Notes: generated by a model from the letters alone, not told the origin. Positions 8,302-17,375 are shown, numbered from the stretch's first letter. The stretch is 44,541 bases of DNA from Flavobacteriales bacterium UBA5081 (GCA_002415785.1 DIAJ01000002.1:1-44541), one strand, 5' to 3'. A program made the numbers and translations.

Positions 8302-9459
8302 ATGCCTTTTTACCATAAAGTCGGGAAAATACCCCATAAAAGACACACCACATTTAAGAAAGCGGACGGCTCATTGCATTATGAGCAGTTGTTTGGCACC
8401 ATTGGTTTTGATGGAATGTCCTCGCTGATGTATCATTTACGTCGGCCAACCATGGTGAAAGAAGTCAAAGGTTCTAAGGATGTTAGACCAAAGGTGGAAG
8501 TGGAGAAGAATATGAAGTCGCGTCGCCTAATTGGGTTTGACGTAGCTGCAGAGGAAGATTTTTTAGACAGCCGAAAATCCATCATGACCAACAATGATTT
8601 GACAATTTCCTTGGGAGCACCGAAAAAGTCATTGCGTGACTATTTTTATAAAAATACCGATGCCGATGAGGTAATTTTCATTCATAAAGGAAAAGGGAAG
8701 TTGCGCACTTTTTTAGGGAACATCGACTTCGGTTACGGAGACTATTTGGTGATTCCCCGAGGAATGATCTATCAAATTGACTTTGATTCGGAAGACAATC
8801 GCCACTTAATTGTCGAATCTTACAGTCCGATCTATACACCCAAAAGATACCGCAACCACTTTGGACAGTTGTTGGAACATTCTCCCTTTTGCGAGCGGGA
8901 CATGCGTCCACCTTCAGAATTAGAAACGCACGATGAGGAAGGGGATTTTTTAATAAAGATCAAGAAAGAAGGCATTTTATACGATTATGTTTATGCTTCG
9001 CATCCTTTTGATGTAGTGGGTTGGGACGGATACAATTATCCCTATGCTTTTTCCATCCACGACTTTGAGCCGATTACCGGGCGTGTACACCAACCGCCAC
9101 CGGTTCACCAAACCTTTGAAGCTGCCGGCTTTGTAATTTGCTCCTTCTGTCCGCGTTTGTATGACTATCATCCGGAGGCTATTCCGGCACCTTACAACCA
9201 CAGCAACATCGATTCCGATGAGGTCTTGTATTACGTTGATGGTGACTTTATGAGTAGAAATGATATTGAGCAGGGACAAATTACTTTGCATCAAGGAGGT
9301 ATTCCTCACGGACCACATCCCGGAGCTTATGAGCGTAGTGTAGGACAAAAAGAAACGGAAGAATTGGCGGTAATGATCGACACCTTTAAGCCGCTAAAAC
9401 TAACAGACGAAGCAATGAAAATTGATGATGGGAAGTATTATTTAAGTTGGCTAGAGTAG
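8302..9459 (+). CDS. hmgA: Homogentisate 1,2-dioxygenase
   Basis: This 385-residue enzyme opens the ring of homogentisate to maleylacetoacetate in tyrosine and phenylalanine breakdown. It starts with the family signature YHKVGKIPHKRHTTFKKADG and LHYEQLFGTIGFDGMSSLMY. The cupin core contains EVIFIHKGKGKLRTFLG, and the C-terminal metal region has NHSNIDSDEVLYYVDGDFMS and ITLHQGGIPHGPHPGAYE, where the His and Glu residues would hold iron. Its length is typical of the shorter bacterial form. It lies on the same strand as hppD, which makes homogentisate, but a four-helix-bundle unit now sits between them. The start is ATG 8302. Confidence 0.93.
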   Translation: MPFYHKVGKIPHKRHTTFKKADGSLHYEQLFGTIGFDGMSSLMYHLRRPTMVKEVKGSKDVRPKVEVEKNMKSRRLIGFDVAAEEDFLDSRKSIMTNNDLTISLGAPKKSLRDYFYKNTDADEVIFIHKGKGKLRTFLGNIDFGYGDYLVIPRGMIYQIDFDSEDNRHLIVESYSPIYTPKRYRNHFGQLLEHSPFCERDMRPPSELETHDEEGDFLIKIKKEGILYDYVYASHPFDVVGWDGYNYPYAFSIHDFEPITGRVHQPPPVHQTFEAAGFVICSFCPRLYDYHPEAIPAPYNHSNIDSDEVLYYVDGDFMSRNDIEQGQITLHQGGIPHGPHPGAYERSVGQKETEELAVMIDTFKPLKLTDEAMKIDDGKYYLSWLE

Positions 9460-9920
9460 AGACTTTAGAGCTTAGAATTTAGACCTTAGAAAGGTTATTA
9501 AGTAAAATAAATTGAAGTTCATTGAAACACAGGTATAGAAATCTTAAAATTTGGCAGATGGGAATTGAAATTGCCGATGAAGTTTATCGTTTATTGGAGC
9601 AATTTCCAACAGAGGAAAAATTCGGTTTAGTTTCACAAATTAGTCGATCCTCGGTTTCTATTCCAAGTAATATTGCTGAGGGGTCAGCGATGACGGATCA
9701 ATCGTTTAATCATTATGTAAATATTGCTTTAGGCTCATCATTTGAATTAGTAACACAGCTTATTATAGCAGAAAAAAGGAATTATATAAACGAACAAAAT
9801 TTAAATAAAATAGAGGAGAAGATTCAAGAGTTTCAGAAAATGGTCATTGGTTTTAAGAAAACACTTAATCCAGATAAGCAGAAGTCTAAACTCTAAAGTC
9901 TAACCTCTAAAATCTAGAAT
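9458..9920 (+). repeat. Inverted-repeat-bounded unit around four-helix-bundle gene
   Basis: The left end (9458-9490) contains AGACTTTAGAGCTTAGAA. The right end (9882-9920), read on the other strand, contains AGACTTTAGAGTTTAGA, one mismatch over 17 bases. The pair encloses only the small four-helix-bundle gene, and the right repeat covers its last codons and stop. The left repeat starts one base before the end of the hmgA stop codon and the right one ends just before the hppD start. This looks like an inserted or mobilisable module, though no transposase is present. An exact 18-base copy of the left repeat is found at 21421-21438. Confidence 0.6.
9522..9896 (+). CDS. Four-helix bundle protein (23S rRNA intervening-sequence type)
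   Basis: This is a 124-residue all-helical protein with the clear family pattern YRNLKIWQMGIEIADEVYRL, then FGLVSQISRSSVSIPSNIAEG, a conserved NHYVNIALGSSFELVTQL stretch and a long charged last helix. Proteins of this group were first seen inside 23S rRNA intervening sequences of Leptospira and are common as single genes in Bacteroidota. Their function is unknown. The start is TTG at 9522, because no ATG precedes the conserved N-terminal segment. It sits between hmgA and hppD inside inverted repeats and has no obvious metabolic link to them. Confidence 0.85.
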   Translation: MKHRYRNLKIWQMGIEIADEVYRLLEQFPTEEKFGLVSQISRSSVSIPSNIAEGSAMTDQSFNHYVNIALGSSFELVTQLIIAEKRNYINEQNLNKIEEKIQEFQKMVIGFKKTLNPDKQKSKL

Positions 9921-9921
9921 T

Positions 9922-11082
9922 ATGGCAAAAGAAGTGAAATCAGTAGAATACGGAATGGAGAAAATTTTTGAGGGAGCTCAGGATTTTCTTCCTTTAAATG
10001 GAACGGATTACGTTGAATTGTATGTGGGTAATGCCAAGCAGGCAGCGCACTTTTACAAAACCGCATTTGGCTTTCAGTCGAAAGCATACAGAGGCTTAGA
10101 AACCGGTAGCAAAGATTCGGTTTCTTATGTCTTGCAGCAAGATAAAATTCGTTTGGTGTTAACCTCGCCTTTAAGTTCTAAAAATCCGATCAACGAGCAC
10201 ATGGTGAAACACGGTGATGGTGTTAAGGTGATTGCTCTTTGGGTAGATGATGCGAAGCTTTCATGGGAAGAAACCACCAAACGAGGAGCGAAATCTTTTA
10301 TGGAGCCTACCGTAGAAAAAGATGAGCATGGGGAAGTTGTTCGTGCAGGAATCTATACCTATGGGGAAACGGTTCACATGTTTGTAGAGCGTAAAAATTA
10401 CAAGGGGCAGTTCTTGCCAGGTTTTGTGGAGTGGAAATCAGATTACAATCCGGAGCCAACCGGTTTAAAGTTTATTGACCACATGGTGGGTAATGTAGGT
10501 TGGAATGAAATGAACACTTGGGTAAAGTGGTATGAGGATGTAATGGGTTTTGTTAATTTCCTTTCGTTTGACGATAAGCAAATTCATACTGAATATTCAG
10601 CTTTAATGAGTAAGGTGATGAGCAATGGAAACGGTAGAATTAAGTTTCCAATCAATGAGCCGGCAGAAGGAAAGAAAAAGTCTCAGATAGAAGAATATTT
10701 GGATTTTTATGAAGGCGCAGGAGTTCAACACATTGCTGTTGCAACCGACGATATTATAAAAACGGTAGGCGATTTGAGAAAAAGAGGAGTTGAGTTTTTA
10801 TCTACTCCACCCGAAACTTATTATGAACAAGTTCCTTTGCGTTTAGAAGAACACGATCATGAATTGAGGGAAGATTTAGATACTTTAAAAAGTCTTGGAA
10901 TTATGGTAGATGCAGATGAAGAAGGTTACTTGCTTCAGATCTTTACCAAACCGGTACAAGATCGACCTACCTTATTCTTTGAAATTATTCAACGCATGGG
11001 CGCCAGAGGTTTTGGTGCAGGAAATTTCAAAGCTTTGTTTGAATCCATCGAGCGTGAGCAAGGATTGAGAGGAACATTGTAG
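9922..11082 (+). CDS. hppD: 4-Hydroxyphenylpyruvate dioxygenase
   Basis: This 386-residue iron enzyme converts 4-hydroxyphenylpyruvate to homogentisate, the step before HmgA. The N-terminal vicinal-oxygen-chelate half begins YVELYVGNAKQAAHFYKTAF. The C-terminal half has all three expected iron ligands: H187 in FIDHMVGNV, H270 in GVQHIAVAT and E354 in LFFEIIQRMGARGFGAGNFK, the last followed by the conserved C-terminal helix. Length and motif order are normal. It starts at ATG 9922, two bases after the right repeat of the four-helix-bundle unit, so its original leader may have been replaced. A bidirectional terminator follows. Confidence 0.95.
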   Translation: MAKEVKSVEYGMEKIFEGAQDFLPLNGTDYVELYVGNAKQAAHFYKTAFGFQSKAYRGLETGSKDSVSYVLQQDKIRLVLTSPLSSKNPINEHMVKHGDGVKVIALWVDDAKLSWEETTKRGAKSFMEPTVEKDEHGEVVRAGIYTYGETVHMFVERKNYKGQFLPGFVEWKSDYNPEPTGLKFIDHMVGNVGWNEMNTWVKWYEDVMGFVNFLSFDDKQIHTEYSALMSKVMSNGNGRIKFPINEPAEGKKKSQIEEYLDFYEGAGVQHIAVATDDIIKTVGDLRKRGVEFLSTPPETYYEQVPLRLEEHDHELREDLDTLKSLGIMVDADEEGYLLQIFTKPVQDRPTLFFEIIQRMGARGFGAGNFKALFESIEREQGLRGTL

Positions 11083-11100
11083 AGTATAATTAAAGCCAAT

Positions 11101-11136
11101 AAAAAAGCCGAATTTGATTTCAAATTCGGCTTTTTT
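11101..11136. terminator. Bidirectional rho-independent terminator, hppD/aspS
   Basis: A perfect stem (GCCGAATTTGA / TCAAATTCGGC) with a two-base loop is flanked by A6 on the left and T8 on the right. It therefore works on either strand. It lies between the convergent hppD and aspS genes and can end both transcripts. Confidence 0.9.
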
Positions 11137-11156
11137 TTATACGACTAATTTAATTG

Positions 11157-12905
11157 TTAGTTACTTTGTAACTTAATCCCCAATTCTTTCATTTGCTCTT
11201 CATCAAGTTTCGCAGGTGCATCAATCATCACATCTCTGCCTGCATTGTTTTTTGGAAACGCTATGTAATCCCGGATAGAGTCTGTTCCTCCAATGAGCGC
11301 ACAAAGACGGTCAAAACCAAAGGCAATTCCGCCATGCGGAGGAGTTCCGTATTCAAAAGCATCCATTAAAAACCCAAATTGGGCTTTTGCCTCTTCATCG
11401 CTAAAACCTAATAGCCTCAACATCTTTTGCTGCATCTCTTTTTGAGAAATTCGAATTGACCCACCTCCTAATTCAACTCCATTAATGACCATGTCATAAG
11501 CGTTGGCCCTAACTTCAGTTGGCGTAGTAGAAAGTTTATCAACATCCTCTGCTTTAGGTGAAGTAAAAGGATGATGCATGGCATGCAAGTCTCCAGTTTC
11601 TTCATCTTGCTCTAAAAGTGGAAAGTCAATAACCCACAACGGAGCAAATTTATCTTTTGGGCGTAAGCCTAACTCATTTCCTAAATGCAAACGAAGTGAA
11701 TTCATTGCAAAGCGACTTTGGTTTGCTTTTCCTGAAATAATCAATAGTAAGTCACCTTTATTCGCCTCCATTCCATTTGCCCATTCTTGCAATTGTTCTG
11801 CGGTATAAAATTTATCTACTGAAGATTTAATTGTTCCGTCTTCATTCAGTTTTACATACACTAAACCTTTTGCCCCTACTTGTGGAGTTTGAACATATTT
11901 CGTTAGCGCATCCAACTGCTTTCTGCTGTAACTAGCAGCGCCTTTAACATTAATACCTACTACCAATTCAGCCTCATCAAACACCTTAAACCCTTTTCCT
12001 TGAGCTAGGTGATTTAATTCGTAAAACTCCATTCCAAAACGAATATCGGGTTTGTCGGAGCCATATTTTTTCATCGCATCGGCATAAGTCATTCTAGGGA
12101 ATACAGGAAGGTCAACTTGTTTCACTTCTTTAAAAATGGTTTTTACCATTTTCTCAAAAGTGTTTAACACATCTTCTTGTTCTACAAACGACATTTCACA
12201 GTCAATTTGAGTGAATTCAGGCTGACGGTCGGCACGTAGATCCTCATCGCGAAAGCACTTCACAATCTGAAAATATTTGTCGTAGCCGGAAACCATCAAA
12301 AGCTGCTTAAAGGTTTGAGGCGATTGCGGTAAAGCATAGAACTGCCCTTCGTTCATGCGAGAAGGAACCACAAAATCTCTTGCTCCTTCTGGAGTAGACT
12401 TAATTAAATAGGGCGTTTCAATTTCGATAAAATCTGCATTTGCTAAATAGTTTCGCACCGATTGAGCAATCTTGCTTCTTAAGAGAATTTTATCCTGAAC
12501 CGGCTTTCTGCGTAAGTCTAAATAGCGGTACTTCATTCGAAGCTCTTCACCACCATCCGTTTCATCCTCAATGGTAAAAGGTGGCGTTTTTGATGCGTTT
12601 AAAACACTTATAACATCTACATCAACTTCAATTTCACCTGTGAGTATATTTAAGTTTTTACTGCTTCTCTCTCGAACAGTCCCTTTTACTTGAATCACAT
12701 ACTCTCTCCCCAAGGCACGAGCCTCTTTACAAAGCGCCGGTTTATCCTCCATGTTAAATGTCAACTGTGTAATGCCATAACGATCGCGTAGGTCAATAAA
12801 AGTTAGTCCACCGAGGTCACGAGATTTTTGTACCCAACCACAAAGGGTAACTTCTTTGTTTAGGTGATTCATTCTCAATTCTCCGCAATGATGTGATCGT
12901 AACAT
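11157..12905 (-). CDS. aspS: Aspartyl-tRNA synthetase
   Basis: This 582-residue class II synthetase has the bacterial AspRS layout. An N-terminal OB-fold binds the anticodon (VTLCGWVQKSRDLGGLTFID). The catalytic domain has RYLDLRRKPVQ, PQSPQTFKQLLMVSGYDKYF, the class II motif FRDEDLRADRQPEFTQID and motif 3 as GTPPHGGIAFGFDRL. An inserted GAD domain lies between them. Length is normal for the bacterial type. It begins at ATG 12905 (MLRSHHCGEL). A TAATTTCG box on the minus strand (12935-12928) sits about 22 bases upstream. It diverges from tadA and converges with hppD. Confidence 0.97.
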   Translation of the reverse strand: MLRSHHCGELRMNHLNKEVTLCGWVQKSRDLGGLTFIDLRDRYGITQLTFNMEDKPALCKEARALGREYVIQVKGTVRERSSKNLNILTGEIEVDVDVISVLNASKTPPFTIEDETDGGEELRMKYRYLDLRRKPVQDKILLRSKIAQSVRNYLANADFIEIETPYLIKSTPEGARDFVVPSRMNEGQFYALPQSPQTFKQLLMVSGYDKYFQIVKCFRDEDLRADRQPEFTQIDCEMSFVEQEDVLNTFEKMVKTIFKEVKQVDLPVFPRMTYADAMKKYGSDKPDIRFGMEFYELNHLAQGKGFKVFDEAELVVGINVKGAASYSRKQLDALTKYVQTPQVGAKGLVYVKLNEDGTIKSSVDKFYTAEQLQEWANGMEANKGDLLLIISGKANQSRFAMNSLRLHLGNELGLRPKDKFAPLWVIDFPLLEQDEETGDLHAMHHPFTSPKAEDVDKLSTTPTEVRANAYDMVINGVELGGGSIRISQKEMQQKMLRLLGFSDEEAKAQFGFLMDAFEYGTPPHGGIAFGFDRLCALIGGTDSIRDYIAFPKNNAGRDVMIDAPAKLDEEQMKELGIKLQSN

Positions 12906-12927
12906 AGTTCTCAGTTGAAATTCACTG

Positions 12928-12935
12928 CGAAATTA
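12928..12935 (-). promoter_or_regulatory. Probable minus-7 promoter box of aspS
   Basis: On the minus strand this reads TAATTTCG followed by CAG, close to the Bacteroidota TAnnTTTG box. A similar TAAnTTCGCA stands before rplM (17907-17914) and the glycosyltransferase gene (44496-44489, minus). No clear TTTG minus-33 box is seen here. Confidence 0.35.
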
Positions 12936-13011
12936 GGAAAGCCTTTTTAAAAAAGCACTTTTAAAATGTATGCTCAATATTTAATAATTTCACCAAATCA
13001 AGCAAAAAATT

Positions 13012-13464
13012 ATGAGCATACAGCCATTCGACGACAAATACTTCATGAAACAAGCTTTGAACGAGGCAAATAATGCTTTCGACAAAGATGAAATCCCGAT
13101 AGGAGCTGTAATTGTGTTAAATAATCAAATTATTGCTAGAGCTCATAATTTAACAGAAACACTCAATGATGTAACCGCTCATGCCGAAATGCAGGCCTTT
13201 ACTGCCGCTGCGGATTACATTGGAGGGAAATATTTAAAAGATTGTACTTTGTATGTTACTTTGGAGCCTTGCGCTATGTGTTCGGGTGCTGCTTATTGGA
13301 CGCAAATTTCAAAAATCGTTTACGGTGCAGCCGATCAAAAAAGAGGATTACTTTCTACTAAACAGAAACATATTTTTCACCCTAAAACAGAAATTTTTGG
13401 CGGTGTAATGGAAGATGATTGCAAAGATTTATTGCAGTTGTTTTTTCAGGAGAAGCGAAAGTAA
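13012..13464 (+). CDS. tadA: tRNA adenosine(34) deaminase TadA
   Basis: This 150-residue zinc enzyme turns adenosine at the wobble position of tRNA-Arg into inosine. It has the deaminase signature: TAHAEMQA with zinc ligand H57 and proton-shuttle E59, and LEPCAMCSGA with C87 and C90. The IPIGAVIV strand and the YGAADQKRG segment are also family features. Size is normal. Its last codons (DDCKDLLQLFFQEK) are echoed in a degraded form at 15853-15905, downstream of the next gene. The start is ATG 13012 and the gene diverges from aspS. Confidence 0.93.
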   Translation: MSIQPFDDKYFMKQALNEANNAFDKDEIPIGAVIVLNNQIIARAHNLTETLNDVTAHAEMQAFTAAADYIGGKYLKDCTLYVTLEPCAMCSGAAYWTQISKIVYGAADQKRGLLSTKQKHIFHPKTEIFGGVMEDDCKDLLQLFFQEKRK

Positions 13465-13539
13465 GTGGCGCAACCCATACAAAATTAGTTATTTAAATAA
13501 ATTTCTTATCTTGTCCGATGATTTTAAATGATTTAAATT

Positions 13540-15807
13540 ATGCGTACTATCGGACTTTCTCTTGTCTTTTGCTTTGTCGGCTGGTCGGCTACTGCCCAGA
13601 ACAAAGAACAAATTAAAAATTTAACAGCTTTTGCGGAGGCTTACGGTTATGTCAAATATTTTCATCCTTCTGATGAAGCCAATCAATTAGATTGGAATGC
13701 TTTTGCTGTTTATGGAGCAGATCAAGTATTAAAAGCTGATAAAGATGTAGTTGTTAAGCTAAATGAATTGTACAAGCCTTTAGCTCCAACTACTCGTTTT
13801 TATTGGGAGAATGACAGAATAACTTATTCAGATGAAAATTTGAATCCGGAAAAGGAAGATGTCTCTGAAGTTACCTATTGGCAACACAAGGGGGTGAGTT
13901 TTGGGATGGTAGAAGGAGGACAATCTCCTTATAAAAGCCGGAGAATAAATATTGATAATGAAATTGATGAGTCAGCAAGATTTGGAAATGTAATGTATAA
14001 ATTTGATGCTGAGTCTTATCAAGGGTTAAAGTTTAGATACACTGCAGCTGTTAAAATGGCTGAATCTTCGGAAGGAAACGGTCAGCTTTGGTTTAGAGTA
14101 GATAAAAAAGATGGAAGGCTTGGCTTTTTTGAAAATATGCGTGAGCGACCGATAAAGTCCGATGAATGGAAGAAGTACACCATTGAAGGAACAATTGATC
14201 AAGATGCAAAAACGATGAATCTCGGTGCTTTTCTTTTAGCAAAGGGCGAAATGTATTTTGATGAGGCAGAATTGGAAGTGTATCAGAATGAAAGTTGGCA
14301 AGAAATAGAATTACCTGACCCTGGTTTCGAAAAAGGGAAAGTTAAAAGCAAATTGAAAGAGGGCTTTTGGTTAGGGAAAGGCTTAGGTTATAAGTTCAGT
14401 TCAACAAAAGAAACAGCTTTTAAAGGAAAGTCATGCGTTAGAATTATTTACGAAGGAATGAGCTATACTGAAAAAGGAAAACAGTTGTTTGATGAAAGTA
14501 TAAAAGCTGGTGAAATAATTGAAGAGGAATTAGCTAAGGGTATAATTGCTCAAATTCCATTGGCGCTATACATTAATGACAATAAAACTTTACCAATAGC
14601 CGAAGGAGCAACAGAGCTTGAGGAAAAAATTCAGAAATATGTTAAAGGTAAAAATACTGAGGACTTATCTGTTCGATTGGGAAATGTGATTGTACTTTAC
14701 GCTTTGATTAAGCATTTTTATCCTTATCTGGAAGTCTCAGAAGCAGATTGGAATATGCTCTTTGAAGAAGCATTGAAAAAGTCATTTGAAGATAGAACTG
14801 ATGCAGAACATGTGGAAACTCTTCAAGCCTTTACTGCTCCTTTAGAGGATGGACATATTCGAGTTTATGGAAAGTCTTATCAAAGGCACGTTCCGGATAT
14901 TCGGTGGGAGTGGATCGAGAACCAGCTAGTAATAACTAAGGTGTTGGATGCTGATTTAAGCATTTCTGTGGGAGATGTTGTTGATCAAGTCAATGAGGTA
15001 CCGGCTGCAGATTATTATCAAAAGTACTTGTCATTGGCTTCAGCTTCTACCCAAAAGTACAAGCAAGTGCAAGCGAACTTCAATAGCCTTTTAGGAGAGG
15101 AGAATAGTATAATTAAAATTGAAATTGAAGGCGAAGATCACGAATTAAAGCGAACGCATAATTATTGGGATTACCGGCGAAGTGAAAAGAAAAATAAGAT
15201 TCAATTTAAATCATTTGACTCAGGAATTAGTTATGTAAACTTGGATGTAATTACCATTGATAGTATACAATCATTGTTGCCGAAATTAGAAGCTAGCAAG
15301 GCAATCATCTTCGATTTAAGGAATTATCCGAATGGAAATCATGGAGTAATTAATTTGTTGCTTAAACAAAAAGACACCAACAAAAGTTGGATGCGCATTC
15401 CGCAATACCTTTATCCCAATCAAAAAAGCATAGCAGGTTTCGAAAATCACGGTTGGGAATTAAAGCCGGAAAAACCCCACTTAGGCGATAAGAAAATCAT
15501 TTTTATTACTTCTCCGGCGGCAATTAGTTATGCGGAAAGCTATATGGGCTTTATCGAAGGTTATAAATTGGCCACCATTGTTGGTCAACCAACGGCAGGA
15601 ACCAATGGGAATGTTAATTCTCTTTACCTCAATGATGGTGTTCAGTTCAACTTCACCGGGATGTTGGTGTATAAGTTCGACGGCAAGCTACTTCACGGAA
15701 GAGGAATAATGCCGGATGTTTTGGTGGAGAAAACGATTGCCGGTATTAAAGCAGGCAAAGATGAGTTTTTAGAAAAAGCATTAGAAATTGCCAGAGCAGA
15801 AAACTAA
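13540..15807 (+). CDS. Exported S41-family serine peptidase
   Basis: This is a 755-residue exported protein with a signal peptide ending SATAQ near residue 20. The N-terminal part (FAEAYGYVKYFHPSDEANQLDW) is a conserved segment of a Bacteroidota S41 group. A beta-sandwich-like region lies at about 105-260 (YKFDAESYQGLKFRYTAAV, then MYFDEAELEVYQ). The C-terminal half has the tricorn-like core: LEDGHIRVYG, a PDZ-like stretch ISVGDVVDQVNEVPAADYY, IIFDLRNYPNG, and SPAAISYAESYMGF with the probable catalytic Ser663, then GQPTAGTNG. It probably acts in the periplasm or on the surface; the substrate is unknown. There is no T9SS sorting domain. Confidence 0.85.
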   Translation: MRTIGLSLVFCFVGWSATAQNKEQIKNLTAFAEAYGYVKYFHPSDEANQLDWNAFAVYGADQVLKADKDVVVKLNELYKPLAPTTRFYWENDRITYSDENLNPEKEDVSEVTYWQHKGVSFGMVEGGQSPYKSRRINIDNEIDESARFGNVMYKFDAESYQGLKFRYTAAVKMAESSEGNGQLWFRVDKKDGRLGFFENMRERPIKSDEWKKYTIEGTIDQDAKTMNLGAFLLAKGEMYFDEAELEVYQNESWQEIELPDPGFEKGKVKSKLKEGFWLGKGLGYKFSSTKETAFKGKSCVRIIYEGMSYTEKGKQLFDESIKAGEIIEEELAKGIIAQIPLALYINDNKTLPIAEGATELEEKIQKYVKGKNTEDLSVRLGNVIVLYALIKHFYPYLEVSEADWNMLFEEALKKSFEDRTDAEHVETLQAFTAPLEDGHIRVYGKSYQRHVPDIRWEWIENQLVITKVLDADLSISVGDVVDQVNEVPAADYYQKYLSLASASTQKYKQVQANFNSLLGEENSIIKIEIEGEDHELKRTHNYWDYRRSEKKNKIQFKSFDSGISYVNLDVITIDSIQSLLPKLEASKAIIFDLRNYPNGNHGVINLLLKQKDTNKSWMRIPQYLYPNQKSIAGFENHGWELKPEKPHLGDKKIIFITSPAAISYAESYMGFIEGYKLATIVGQPTAGTNGNVNSLYLNDGVQFNFTGMLVYKFDGKLLHGRGIMPDVLVEKTIAGIKAGKDEFLEKALEIARAEN

Positions 15808-15852
15808 AGCAGGCGTAATTTTTATTCCAAAACCGAAGTAAATACGAGGCAT

Positions 15853-15905
15853 TATGAATGGTGATGACAAGGTCTTATTGCAGTTGTTTATCAGGAGAGG
15901 GGATA
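15853..15905 (+). pseudogene. Degraded copy of the tadA 3' end
   Basis: This stretch shares TTATTGCAGTTGTT exactly with the end of tadA (13426 onwards), followed by a similar TCAGGAGA segment. Translated from the ATG at 15853 it reads MNGDDKVLLQLFIRRG, recalling the VMEDDCKDLLQLFFQEK end of TadA. It has no TadA active site and is a fossil. A weaker echo (TTTCAGGAGAA) occurs at about 17259-17269, after the next gene. Confidence 0.5.
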
Positions 15906-15910
15906 GACAA

Positions 15911-17185
15911 TTAAAATTGAACTACTATTTTTTGAGAGGTTTTGTAGTTCTTTCCAATTACTTGAAAAACATAAGTCCCTTCCTTTAAATTTTTAATATC
16001 AATACTTTTTTGATTCCTTCCTTTTTGAACTAACTTACCTGTCAAGCTATAAACTCTGTACTCTTCGAATCCAAAATTTTGGTTAAGCTTTAAATGTATA
16101 TAATCTGAAGAGGGGTTTGGAAAAACAGAAAAAAACTCATTGCTTGGTATTGTGTTACTAAGGCCGGTGGTTATGCTGTTTTTATATAGATTTCCACCCC
16201 AGTCAGTTGCATAAACATTTACACTGTCAACTAGATAAATATTTCCAATATTAGCAGAAGTTGGAATCGAGTCTAGCCTCCAAGAAATACCATAATCTTC
16301 ACTTATATATAACCTTCCTGAATTGCCACCAATAAATATTGTACTATCGTTCTTAAAGCTTAAGGTATTCATGTTTTGAGTTGGTGTACCCCTATAGTTC
16401 CACGAACTCCCTCCATCATTTGAGTAGTAGATATCACCTGAAGTTGTACTTAAATAACCATTTAAGCTGTCAATAAAGTTTACTGACTTAAAAGGAGTTA
16501 CTGAGTTTGAAAATAGATAATTAAACGTTTGAGCTGTATCTTTAGAAACAGCAAGGAAGCGTTCATTGTTTTGATAGTCTTCTAACAATGTGTAGATGTT
16601 TCCATCTTTATCCGCGTCAATATTTAAAATTTGATATTGGCTAGAATCGAAATTAAACAACTGAGTAGAATTGCTTGAATTATAATCCCTTTTCAATAGG
16701 TAAGGGCTGGCATTAGGTTGTCCAACTAGAGTCATTCCAACCAATAAAGAGGAGTCTAAGAAAATGTAATTGGACACATATGAATGCCAACCAACATCAT
16801 TACTTAGGGTCGACCAGCTTCCATTTTTTAATAATTTTGCCTTAACCTCTCCGTAGTTAATGTATATAGCTATCCCATTTAAACTGTCATAAAAGTGATA
16901 GTCAAGTATTTGACAACACCCTAATTGTGGTGGGATTAATTTTACTGAGTCAGAAGTAACCCAATCATCTAAAGTTTTCATTATTAATGCACTATTTCCG
17001 CCTGGTGGCTGGTTGGTCATTGAATTTATTACTTTGTAACCGTATCCATTCCCATACATTTTTGCTTGATAGCCAATATTGCTAATATAGTTCCATTGCG
17101 ACCACAAAGTATTAATTGAAAAAAATAGAATGATAAATGAATAAATGATTCTGACAATAAATGTTTTGAGATTAGTACTTTTCAT
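15911..17185 (-). CDS. T9SS-secreted YCF48/BNR-repeat-like protein
   Basis: This 424-residue exported protein starts at ATG 17185 (MKSTNLKTFIVRIIYS), which gives a better signal peptide than the in-frame ATG six codons upstream. The mature part has repeated beta-propeller-like motifs of the photosystem-assembly/BNR type: YYSNDGGSSWNYRGTP and YISEDYGISWRLDSIPT, with VNFIDSLNGYLST and IYLVDSVNVYATDWGG. A type A T9SS sorting domain follows (FSVFPNPSSDYIHLKL, then YSLTGKLVQ, then EGTYVFQVIG). Function beyond being a secreted propeller protein cannot be read. It converges with the S41 peptidase gene, with a tadA fossil between them. Confidence 0.8.
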   Translation of the reverse strand: MKSTNLKTFIVRIIYSFIILFFSINTLWSQWNYISNIGYQAKMYGNGYGYKVINSMTNQPPGGNSALIMKTLDDWVTSDSVKLIPPQLGCCQILDYHFYDSLNGIAIYINYGEVKAKLLKNGSWSTLSNDVGWHSYVSNYIFLDSSLLVGMTLVGQPNASPYLLKRDYNSSNSTQLFNFDSSQYQILNIDADKDGNIYTLLEDYQNNERFLAVSKDTAQTFNYLFSNSVTPFKSVNFIDSLNGYLSTTSGDIYYSNDGGSSWNYRGTPTQNMNTLSFKNDSTIFIGGNSGRLYISEDYGISWRLDSIPTSANIGNIYLVDSVNVYATDWGGNLYKNSITTGLSNTIPSNEFFSVFPNPSSDYIHLKLNQNFGFEEYRVYSLTGKLVQKGRNQKSIDIKNLKEGTYVFQVIGKNYKTSQKIVVQF

Positions 17186-17330
17186 AAAATCCACAATATA
17201 CAAAAAACTTATTGGTTTAAATTTGAGCTAATTTAATAAATATAAAATAAGTATTCTTTCAGGAGAAATGAAAATGAAGCATAAAAACTAAAGCTCGCTT
17301 CATTTGTTCTATCATCCGAGCAAAGATGAT

Positions 17331-17338
17331 TAACTTTG
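17331..17338 (+). promoter_or_regulatory. Probable minus-7 box of bacilliredoxin gene
   Basis: TAACTTTG fits TAnnTTTG and lies 37 bases before the ATG. A TTTG at 17303-17306 could be the minus-33 box, but the 24-base gap is longer than the usual 19-21. Confidence 0.4.
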
Positions 17339-17375
17339 TACTTTCAAATTTTGTAGAATAAAAAACACCTATATT

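Noticed and set aside
9458..9920. The four-helix-bundle unit as a normal insertion sequence.
   Set aside because: There is no transposase and I could not identify a target-site duplication. I describe it only as a repeat-bounded unit.
15911..17185. A photosynthesis link from YCF48-like repeats.
   Set aside because: These propeller repeats are common in secreted Bacteroidota proteins, and the protein has a T9SS sorting domain.
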